From the NCBI RefSeq assembly GCF_007992715.1, contig NZ_BKAU01000010.1:37209-101208 (forward strand): a DNA stretch of 64,000 nucleotides. The letters are read 5' to 3'. Below, in pieces: positions 33,788 to 41,448 of the stretch (position 1 is its first letter; each line of letters begins with the position of its first letter). The position numbers were made by a program, and so were the translations under genes. This DNA comes from Chitinophaga cymbidii. GTDB lineage: Bacteria > Bacteroidota > Bacteroidia > Chitinophagales > Chitinophagaceae. The notes under the pieces were generated by a model that saw only the letters and a program-made list of their open reading frames with translations, ran no database searches and had not been told where the DNA came from.

Positions 33788-35764
33788 ATGCCTGTAAAAC
33801 AAAAGACGAAAAGCACACCGGTTTTCATTCCACCCATGCTCGCCACGCTGGTGGACAAACCGTTTGATGAACCGGGATGGCTGTACGAGATCAAGTGGGA
33901 CGGTTACCGCGCCGTCGCCGTGATGAACGGAAAAACGGCCAACCTTGTTTCCCGCAACCGCAAGTCGTTCAACGACAAATTTTACCCGGTCTTTGAAGCG
34001 GTCAGCGCATGGAATATAAATGCGGTGGTAGATGGGGAGATCGTGGTATTGAACGATGACGGCCTGTCTGATTTCAGCGCATTGCAGGGATGGCGGAGCG
34101 AGGCCGATGGCGCGCTGATCTATTATGTATTTGATCTTTTATGGCTGAACGGGCATGCTACCATGGACCTGCCGCTGACGGAGCGCCGGAAGCTGCTGCA
34201 ACAGCTCATGCCGAAGAAGGAAGGCATTATCCGGTTGAGCGAGCATTTTGATGCGTCCGCTACGGAGTTCATGGAAGCGGCCGCAAAGATGGGGCTGGAA
34301 GGGATCATTGCGAAGAAGGCGGACAGCCTGTATCGTTCCGGGGAACGTACGCGGGACTGGCTGAAGATCAAGATCAACAAGCGGCATGAGGTGGTGATCG
34401 GCGGGTTTACACGGAACGAGGGTTCTTCGAAGCCTTTTAGTTCCCTGCTGGTAGGGGTTTTTGAAGACGGAGAATTTCATTATACCGGCAAGATCGGAAC
34501 GGGCTTTTCCCTGCAATTGCAGCAGCAGCTCATGAAACAGTTCAAACCCCTCATCCGCAAACGCACCGCCTTCTCCGAAACGCCCGATGTCAACAAACCT
34601 TCCCGCTTCCGCCCCAATCCGCCCAAAGCTTCCGCCACCTGGCTCAAACCGGAACTGGTATGCGAAGTAAGCTACGCGGAAGTGACCAGCGACGGCGTTA
34701 TGCGGCATCCGTCCTTTGAAGGCATGCGTACGGACAAAGCGGCCACCGAGGTCACACGCGAAGTGCCGGTGCCGGTGAAAGAAGCGGTGAAGCATACCTT
34801 GCTGAAATCCCCCGCCAAAGACGGCCGCAAAACCCTGCTCAATCCTTCCGAAAAAACACAGGTACGAAAGGTCAGCGGCCACGAAATGAAATTCAATAAC
34901 CTCGATAAAATATTCTGGCCCGGTGAAGGCTACACGAAGCGGGACATGCTGAATTATTACTACCAGGTGGCGCCGTACATCCTGCCGTATCTGAAAGACC
35001 GCCCGCAGTCCATGAACCGCTACCCGAACGGCATCCGCGGTAAAAGCTTTTATCAGAAAGACGTAACGGGCAAGGCGCCGGACTGGGTGGCGATGTTCCC
35101 GTACCATACCAGCGAGGGGGAAGACAAGAACTTCCTGGTGGTGGAAGACGAAGCCAGCCTGCTGTTCATGGCGAACCTCGGCAGTATAGAGATGAATCCC
35201 TGGAACAGCCGGATCACCAAGCCGGAGTACCCGGACTGGTGCCTCATTGATCTCGATCCCACGGAGAAGAATACGTTCGAGCAGGTGATCCGCGCGGCGC
35301 AGGTCACGAAAGATGTGCTGGACAGCATCGGCGTGAAGGGTTATGCCAAGACTTCCGGCTCCACCGGCATCCACATCTACATTCCGCTCAACGCAAAATA
35401 TACGTATGATGAATGCCAGCTCTTCGGCAAATGGATCGCCACACAGCTGCATCACGAATTGCCTTCCTTCACCAGCATCGAACGCCTGACGCGGAACCGG
35501 AAAGGGAAGCTGTATGTTGATTACTTGCAGAACCGGCCAAAGGCCACGCTGGCCGCGCCGTATTCGCTGCGTCCGAAACCGGGTGCGCCCGTGTCCATGC
35601 CGTTACATTGGGAGGAAGTGAAGAAGGGATTGCAGATAAAGGATTTTACGATCGCGAATGCCGTGGCGCGCATCCGGGAAACCGGGGATATCTTCAAGCC
35701 GGTGCTGGGCAAGGGGATTGATATGCGGAAGGCGCTGAAGATAATAGAGAGCCGGCAGGACTAG
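33788..35764 (+). CDS. ligD: DNA ligase D, ligase-polymerase form (no phosphoesterase domain)
   Basis: 658 residues. The ATP-dependent ligase domain is first: adenylation Lys36 in EIKWDGYRAV (KxDG), motif V RDWLKIKINKRHEV, and the OB region HYTGKIGTGF. The polymerase/primase domain begins near residue 385 (MKFNNLDKIFWPGEGYTKRDML, quoted in part) with the metal pair Asp488-x-Asp490 in CLIDLDP. No 3'-phosphoesterase domain is present, so ends with 3'-ribonucleotides or phosphates need another enzyme. LigD works with Ku in bacterial non-homologous end joining; no Ku gene is in the window. Cotranscribed with the DUF4142 gene. Confidence 0.93.
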   Translation: MPVKQKTKSTPVFIPPMLATLVDKPFDEPGWLYEIKWDGYRAVAVMNGKTANLVSRNRKSFNDKFYPVFEAVSAWNINAVVDGEIVVLNDDGLSDFSALQGWRSEADGALIYYVFDLLWLNGHATMDLPLTERRKLLQQLMPKKEGIIRLSEHFDASATEFMEAAAKMGLEGIIAKKADSLYRSGERTRDWLKIKINKRHEVVIGGFTRNEGSSKPFSSLLVGVFEDGEFHYTGKIGTGFSLQLQQQLMKQFKPLIRKRTAFSETPDVNKPSRFRPNPPKASATWLKPELVCEVSYAEVTSDGVMRHPSFEGMRTDKAATEVTREVPVPVKEAVKHTLLKSPAKDGRKTLLNPSEKTQVRKVSGHEMKFNNLDKIFWPGEGYTKRDMLNYYYQVAPYILPYLKDRPQSMNRYPNGIRGKSFYQKDVTGKAPDWVAMFPYHTSEGEDKNFLVVEDEASLLFMANLGSIEMNPWNSRITKPEYPDWCLIDLDPTEKNTFEQVIRAAQVTKDVLDSIGVKGYAKTSGSTGIHIYIPLNAKYTYDECQLFGKWIATQLHHELPSFTSIERLTRNRKGKLYVDYLQNRPKATLAAPYSLRPKPGAPVSMPLHWEEVKKGLQIKDFTIANAVARIRETGDIFKPVLGKGIDMRKALKIIESRQD

Positions 35765-35798
35765 CGTCCCACCGGCATGTATACACCATGTAAGCAAA

Positions 35799-36560
35799 TC
35801 AGTAGTTAAATCCCTCCCGCTTGAAGAAGTAAAAGTTCCGGAAGCCGCCCCAGCTTTCGATGTGCGTGGCGGCGAGCACCAGCTCGTTTTCATTCAGCGT
35901 GATGATATCGTATTCCCAGTTCTGGCCCTTGCTGATGTCGCTGCCGATGATGGTCAGCTTCTTGCGTTCCACGTCCAGCTTGAATTTGCCGGGCGCCGTT
36001 TTGGATGGCGTGATCAGCGAAAAGTTATAGGAGCCGTTCAGATCAAAGGTCATTTTATCGTTGATGGCGTTCATGTCCAGCGCATCTTTCCACCATCCCG
36101 GCCCCACATCGTCGAAGTTACCGCCGCCGGTCATGCACTGATGGGGATTGTCCGGCGCCCATACCCATGTTTTTCCCGCAATGTCGTTGGTGAGCAGGTT
36201 CCACATCGGATCGGAAAAGTAATTCGGATCGTTGGCGGACACTTGCACCGTGGTGGAATCCACAACAGGACCGCCTTTGGAGTAAGCATAGTATTTGATC
36301 ACAAATTCACCTGCGAAGGGGATGATGGTAGTGGCCTTTGTTTCGCTGGATATGCCGAAGCCGTAATCCCAGAAGGGAATGACGCCGGGCGTGAAGCTTT
36401 CCATCGTGATCTCGTTATCGTATCCCGGTGTTTGGGTGACGGTGAATTTCAGTGCGGAAACAGCGATGGGCGCTTCCGGTTCAATGCGGTCTTCCTTCGG
36501 ATCGCAGGCAGCGGCGAACAGGAGCAGGAAGAGCGGAAGGTATATTGATAGTTTTTGCAT
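35799..36560 (-). CDS. Surface glycan-binding lipoprotein (SusE/PKD-like), PUL 2
   Basis: 253 residues; lipobox FAAAC (Cys19). A PKD-like beta domain fills about 35-130 (FTVTQTPGYDNEITM), and the rest is a beta-rich domain with WVWAPDNPHQCMTGGGNFD, PGWWKDALDM and ENELVLAATHIESWGG, a set of Trp residues of the kind used to bind glycans. It follows susD by 18 bp in the same leftward operon, the usual position of a PUL surface glycan-binding protein. The domain layout is clear; the ligand is not. Confidence 0.8.
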   Translation of the reverse strand: MQKLSIYLPLFLLLFAAACDPKEDRIEPEAPIAVSALKFTVTQTPGYDNEITMESFTPGVIPFWDYGFGISSETKATTIIPFAGEFVIKYYAYSKGGPVVDSTTVQVSANDPNYFSDPMWNLLTNDIAGKTWVWAPDNPHQCMTGGGNFDDVGPGWWKDALDMNAINDKMTFDLNGSYNFSLITPSKTAPGKFKLDVERKKLTIIGSDISKGQNWEYDIITLNENELVLAATHIESWGGFRNFYFFKREGFNY

Positions 36561-36578
36561 GACAATCGTTTTAAGCGG

Positions 36579-38150
36579 TTAATTCCAGCCATCGTTTTGT
36601 GTGAGGCTTCCGTTGGACAGGCCGATCTGCGTTTGCGGGATAGCGAACAGACCCTGCGTTTCTGTGCGGAAGGCGACGTTGAATACCGGGTTGGTGGAGG
36701 TATTGTCCAGCGCGGCCTTTGCAACGGTCATGCCCTGGCGCAGCAGGTCCCAGTAGCGGTGCCCTTCCAGCGCCAGCTCAAACCGGCGTTCGTCCATGAT
36801 CAGTTGCAGCCCGGCGGCGCCCGCCGTCAGTGTTTTGCGGTGCAGCTGATCGCCGAATGCGCGGTCACGCACGCGGTCGTAATAGCCCTGTGCTTTACCG
36901 GCGTCTGTGCCGAGGTTCAGCTCCGCGCCCATAAGCAGCACGTCCGCAAAACGGATCACCACATCGTTGTCGTAATTATCGATCTGGAAATCGCCGCCGA
37001 GGTCTTCGGGTTTCTTGTCGTTCAGCGGCGTGTTCTTTTTGATGAAGTAACCGGTGTACTGATACTGGTCGCCTACAACGTAGGAGCCGGCGAGCCCTTC
37101 ATCCTGGATGGAGATGATGGTGGCGGATTTGCGGGTATCCCCGGCCTGGTATGCATCCCAGAGCTTCGGGTTCACCGTGGCGGCGCCCCATCCCTTGTAG
37201 TAAGGCAGCAGCACCTGGCTGCGGATGCCGATCATCACCTGTATGCGGTTGCCGTTGTTCTGGTCCCAGTTCTTCAGGCCCTGGTAAGTGTATTGAATGG
37301 CGAATACCGCCTCCTGGTTATTTTGCCCGGCGTAGCCGCCTGCCTCCGCGGAGGCCCGCCAGAGGTTGAAGTACTTTTCCACAAGGCTGTGACCGCTGTT
37401 GTTGATCACATCGTCAATAGCGGCGATGGCGTCCGCTTTGGTGAACACACCGGCAATATCTGGTTTGTTATAGTAGCCGGTGTAGTAGAGGAATACGCGG
37501 CCGAGCAGCGCCTTGGCGGCCCAGCGGGTGGCGCGGCCCTGTTCCGCGGGCGGGATGTCCGCATATTTTCTGTCAGACAGATCGTTTGCGGCTAGCTTGA
37601 GGTCCTCCGCGATGAGCTTGTATACCTCTTCCGGGTTGGCCTGCGGGACGTTGTAGTTGCCCGGCTCCAGCGGTTCGGTGATCAGCGGCACATTACCGAA
37701 CATCCGCACAAGATCGAAATAATAATAAGCGCGCAGGAAATGCGCTTCCGCAATAAGCCGCTTCTTCGTGTCCGCGTCATTACCGAAATCTACGTTGTCG
37801 ATCTGCTGCAGGAACACGTTGGCGCGGTAGATGCCCACGTAGTATTTCTTCCAGGCAGCGGAATTGTGGTCGTTGTAGTTTTCAAAACGGTCCCACTGCC
37901 GCATGCCGCCGTCGCCATTACCGCCACCGCCAAAGCAGTTGTCCGATGCTATTTCGGTGGTGAGCAGGATGTTGCCGTAGCCGTCCTGGTTGAGTACGCT
38001 GTAAGCGGCCACCAGCGCTTCCATGGCGTCCTGCGGCGTTTTGTAGAAATCCTCTACGGTTTTCTGGTCAATCGGACTGACTTCCAGGAATCCTTTTCCG
38101 CAGGAGCTGGCCAGACCTATTATCATGATGGCTGTGAATATTTTTTGCAT
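36579..38150 (-). CDS. susD: SusD/RagB-like lipoprotein (PUL 2)
   Basis: 523 residues from the ATG at 38150 (MQKIFTAIMIIGLASSC, Cys17); the ATG at 38174 adds a non-signal stretch. The RagB/SusD layout is complete: GFLEVSPIDQKTVEDFYKTP, HFLRAYYYFDLVRMFGNVPLI (core shown), EEVYKLIAEDLKLAAND and the C-terminal ERRFELALEGHRYWDLLRQG. It begins 10 bp after susC and pairs with it to import glycan. Distinct in sequence from the PUL 1 SusD. Confidence 0.95.
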   Translation of the reverse strand: MQKIFTAIMIIGLASSCGKGFLEVSPIDQKTVEDFYKTPQDAMEALVAAYSVLNQDGYGNILLTTEIASDNCFGGGGNGDGGMRQWDRFENYNDHNSAAWKKYYVGIYRANVFLQQIDNVDFGNDADTKKRLIAEAHFLRAYYYFDLVRMFGNVPLITEPLEPGNYNVPQANPEEVYKLIAEDLKLAANDLSDRKYADIPPAEQGRATRWAAKALLGRVFLYYTGYYNKPDIAGVFTKADAIAAIDDVINNSGHSLVEKYFNLWRASAEAGGYAGQNNQEAVFAIQYTYQGLKNWDQNNGNRIQVMIGIRSQVLLPYYKGWGAATVNPKLWDAYQAGDTRKSATIISIQDEGLAGSYVVGDQYQYTGYFIKKNTPLNDKKPEDLGGDFQIDNYDNDVVIRFADVLLMGAELNLGTDAGKAQGYYDRVRDRAFGDQLHRKTLTAGAAGLQLIMDERRFELALEGHRYWDLLRQGMTVAKAALDNTSTNPVFNVAFRTETQGLFAIPQTQIGLSNGSLTQNDGWN

Positions 38151-38160
38151 AACGATAGCA

Positions 38161-41100
38161 TTAGAATTTAACATTAAGGCCCACCAATACGGTCCTCGGT
38201 TGCGGATAGTAGCCCAGGTCCGTGCCGGAAGACCAGGGATCGATGCCGAAACCTACTTCAGGATCAAGCCCACGGTAATGGGTAAACGTATACAGGTTCA
38301 GACCGGATACGTATAACCGTAGCTGTTGTACCGGCAGTTTCTTTCCGATCGTCTTTTTAAAATCGTACCCGAAATTGATGCTCTTGACGCGCATGAAGGA
38401 GCCGTTGTGCACGTACAGGTCCGAAAACTTGCTCCAGTTGCCGTTCGGCTCGTCGCCGAGCGTTACGCGGGGCAGGCGGTTGGAAGTGCCTTCACCGGTC
38501 CACCTGTCAAATACCGCCGTGGTGTAGTTGTTATAGAAGCGGTCGTATGAACGGGTGCCGTCCACCACCTGGTTGCCGCCTACGCCGGTCAGCAGCACGG
38601 CCAGGTCAAATCCCCGCCAGTCCGCCGTGAGGTTGATACCGTAGGTCTGCTGCGGATTGGGATTGCCGACCATTGTTTTGTCGTTACGGTCTATCACGCC
38701 ATCATCATTCAGATCAACAAAACGCACATCACCGGGCCTGGCGCTGGGCTGTATCTGCGTACCGTTCTTGGAGCGGTAGCTTTCGATCTCCTGCTGGTTC
38801 TGGAAGATACCGGCGGTCTTAAGGCCGAAGAAATACCCGATGGGGAAACCGGTCTGCGCCAGGTAATATTCATCCATGTTGGAAGACAGCACGTTGTTGT
38901 ATTCCGGGTGCAGAATGCCGTCCTGGTTGGGTACTTCGAGCACGGTATTCCTGTTGAAAGAGATATTACCACCCAGACCGATGGTCAGCTCCCCGAATTT
39001 GCGGGTGTAGTTGAGGGCCAGCTCTATGCCCTTATTCACGATCTTGCCGCCGTTGATGTAGGGCGAGCCGGTACCTACGATATCCGGAATGGGAGGGGCC
39101 ACCAGCCAGTCTTTCGTGGTTTTGTTGTACCAGTCGAAGGTGATGTTGAGGCTTTTGAAGAGGGTAGCGTCGAAGCCGATGTCTGTTTGCTGGGAGGCTT
39201 CCCAGCGCAGGTCGGGGTTCGGTATTTTGTCCGGCGAGGAACCTACGGATTTGGGAATGGCGGGGTTGGCGCCGTTGCCGAAATAGTAGGAGCGCCAGGC
39301 GGAGCTGACGGTGGCGAGGTACGCGAAATCACCGATGCGGTCATTCCCGTTTTGCCCCCATCCGCCGCGGATCTTGAAATGGTCCAGCCAGCCCAGCTTC
39401 GCAAAGTCCTCATTTGTGACGATCCATCCCGCGGAGAACGCCGGGAAGGTGCCGTAGCGGTTGTTGGACCCGAAGCGGGTGGAGCCGTCCCGCCGCAGGG
39501 TAGCGGAGAGAATGTATTTATCGTCAAAGCTGTAATTCACCCTTCCGAAATAGGATTGCAGGATGTGCACAGAGCGGGAACCGTATGTTTTTTGCGTAAG
39601 GTCGTTCGTACCGTTATCGATGATGGCATGTTCAAAATCCGAAATGATCAGGTCTTCCTTTCTGCCGCTGACCGTAAAGCCGTTGAATTTCTTTGCGGTG
39701 GTGCCTGCCAGCACGGTTACATCGTGCTTGCCGAAGGTCTGCTGGTAGGTGAGCGTGTTTTCCCAGTTCCAGGTGAAGTTCCTGTATGCGCCCATGGTGG
39801 CGAATGAATTGGGATTGGTGTTGTTGGTGGCCAGCTCGTAAACAGGCGTGAAGGCATTATCGGAATTGAAGGAAAGGTCTATGCCGATGTCTGTCCGGAA
39901 GCGGAAATATTTGAAGATGTTGGCTTCCAGGTACAGGTTGCCGAGAATGCGGTCGGTGATGCGCTTGTTGTTGTTGGTATAGTCCATGATGCCCACCGGG
40001 TTCACTTCTTCGGCGCTCAATGAAGATTTTCCGTAGTTGCCGGCGGAGTCGTATACCGGGAAAGTGGGACTGGTGTTCAGTAATCCGCGGATGGAGTTAT
40101 CATAGATATTGCCGGTGCCGATGCCGCTTTGTTCCGCGCGGGAATAGGTGAGGTTCTGCCCCAGCTTGAAGATGTCTTTGTACAGGCGGTGCTCGGAGTT
40201 CAGGCGGAAGGTGATGCGGGAGAATTTTGAATTGCCTCTTACGCCGATGACGCCGTCCTGCGCCTGGTAGGAGAGGGAGGACGCGAAGATAGAGGTGTTG
40301 TTGCCGCCGGAAAGCCCGAGGCTGTAGTTCTGTATCGGCGCGTCATGATTGGTGACGGCCTCCTGCCAGTCCGTGCCCCTGCCGAGCTGTTGAATTTGCT
40401 CCAGCGTATAGTAGGGCGCTTTGCCGGAGTTGATGGCTGCTTCGTTGATGATCCTGCCATATTGTTCCCCGGTCAGCAGGTCCAGCTTCTTTGCCGGGTT
40501 CTGCCAGCCGTAGGAGGCGTCCAGCGTAACGCGCATGCCGCCGCTGTTGCCTTTTTTGGTGGTGATCATCACGAGGCCATTGGCGGCGCGCGTCCCGTAG
40601 ATCGCTGTGGAAGCGGCGTCTTTCAGGATGTCTATCGTCGCGATGTCCGCCGGGTTCAGAAAGGATATATCTTCTGTGGGGAAGCCGTCTACAATGAACA
40701 GCGGCTGTGAGTTACCGTTGGTGCCGATGCCGCGGATATTGAATTTCATGGCGTCGCCGGGCTGGCCGGAGTTGGAGGTGATCTGCACACCGGCGGCCTG
40801 TCCCTGCAGCGCCTGTTCCACGCCGAGGGTGTGGTTCCTCACCAGGTCGCCGCTGCTTACCTGCACGGTGGCGCCGGTGAGCAGCTTCTTTTTCTGCGTG
40901 CCGTAACCTACTACCACCAGCTCGTTGAGCCCGGTGGCGGCGGATTGCAGGTGGATGATGATATTCGATTGGCCGTTTACCGGCACTTCCTGGCGGGAGT
41001 AGCCCATCAGCGATACCACGAGGATGTCGGTGGCGGCGGCGTCCAGGCTGAAAGAGCCGTCGGACAGGGTGGCGGTGCCACGGGTAGTGCCTTTCACCTG

Positions 41101-41247
41101 AACGGATACGCCGGGCAGGGGCGTGTTGTCGCCCGCGTCCAGCACTTTACCGGTAACGGGCTGCCGGTGCAGGCCGGCCGCCGTTATGGTGAGCGGCAGC
41201 GCCAGCGCGGCCAGCAGCAGGCATAAATTGTTGTACAGTCGTTTCAT
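38161..41247 (-). CDS. susC: SusC-like TonB-dependent transporter (PUL 2)
   Basis: 1028 residues from the ATG at 41247 (signal MKRLYNNLCLLLAALALP..ITAAG); an in-frame ATG at 41304 would precede it by 19 codons. There is no STN domain; a CarboxypepD-regulatory domain (GKVLDAGDNTPLPGVSVQVKG) comes first, then the SusC motif LNELVVVGYGTQKKKLLTGATV, plug (ISFLNPADIATIDILKDAAST; GTRAANG) and barrel. Absence of STN agrees with control by an HTCS rather than a sigma factor. Three direct repeats lie 65-160 bp upstream. Confidence 0.95.
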   Translation of the reverse strand: MKRLYNNLCLLLAALALPLTITAAGLHRQPVTGKVLDAGDNTPLPGVSVQVKGTTRGTATLSDGSFSLDAAATDILVVSLMGYSRQEVPVNGQSNIIIHLQSAATGLNELVVVGYGTQKKKLLTGATVQVSSGDLVRNHTLGVEQALQGQAAGVQITSNSGQPGDAMKFNIRGIGTNGNSQPLFIVDGFPTEDISFLNPADIATIDILKDAASTAIYGTRAANGLVMITTKKGNSGGMRVTLDASYGWQNPAKKLDLLTGEQYGRIINEAAINSGKAPYYTLEQIQQLGRGTDWQEAVTNHDAPIQNYSLGLSGGNNTSIFASSLSYQAQDGVIGVRGNSKFSRITFRLNSEHRLYKDIFKLGQNLTYSRAEQSGIGTGNIYDNSIRGLLNTSPTFPVYDSAGNYGKSSLSAEEVNPVGIMDYTNNNKRITDRILGNLYLEANIFKYFRFRTDIGIDLSFNSDNAFTPVYELATNNTNPNSFATMGAYRNFTWNWENTLTYQQTFGKHDVTVLAGTTAKKFNGFTVSGRKEDLIISDFEHAIIDNGTNDLTQKTYGSRSVHILQSYFGRVNYSFDDKYILSATLRRDGSTRFGSNNRYGTFPAFSAGWIVTNEDFAKLGWLDHFKIRGGWGQNGNDRIGDFAYLATVSSAWRSYYFGNGANPAIPKSVGSSPDKIPNPDLRWEASQQTDIGFDATLFKSLNITFDWYNKTTKDWLVAPPIPDIVGTGSPYINGGKIVNKGIELALNYTRKFGELTIGLGGNISFNRNTVLEVPNQDGILHPEYNNVLSSNMDEYYLAQTGFPIGYFFGLKTAGIFQNQQEIESYRSKNGTQIQPSARPGDVRFVDLNDDGVIDRNDKTMVGNPNPQQTYGINLTADWRGFDLAVLLTGVGGNQVVDGTRSYDRFYNNYTTAVFDRWTGEGTSNRLPRVTLGDEPNGNWSKFSDLYVHNGSFMRVKSINFGYDFKKTIGKKLPVQQLRLYVSGLNLYTFTHYRGLDPEVGFGIDPWSSGTDLGYYPQPRTVLVGLNVKF

Positions 41248-41311
41248 TGTTAGCGAATTTGTAAGCAACGTGGTTTGGGAAATTCTGGTTTTACGTTTAG
41301 TCATTAAAAGA

Positions 41312-41404
41312 GTTCACTGTTTTCAACTCCTTATCCTAGTCCATGATATAAAAAATTGTTCACTGTATTTCAACCCTGATTTTCATTGTTCACTGTATTT
41401 CAAT
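41312..41404 (-). repeat. Three direct repeats upstream of PUL 2 susC (possible HTCS site)
   Basis: GTTCACTGT-TTTCAAC at 41312-41327, GTTCACTGTATTTCAAC at 41358-41374 and GTTCACTGTATTTCAAT at 41388-41404. The last two start exactly 30 bp apart, about three helical turns, and share 19 identical bases (attgttcactgtatttcaa). They lie 65-157 bp before the susC start, in the 201-bp gap behind the GH31 gene. Confidence 0.6.
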
Positions 41405-41448
41405 GTCTGGTATACTGATCGTATCAAAGATGTTTGCTTTTGCCGGCC

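Noticed and set aside
41247..41304. Alternative start of the PUL 2 SusC at 41304
   Set aside because: The 19 extra residues are polar and do not form a signal peptide; the start at 41247 does.
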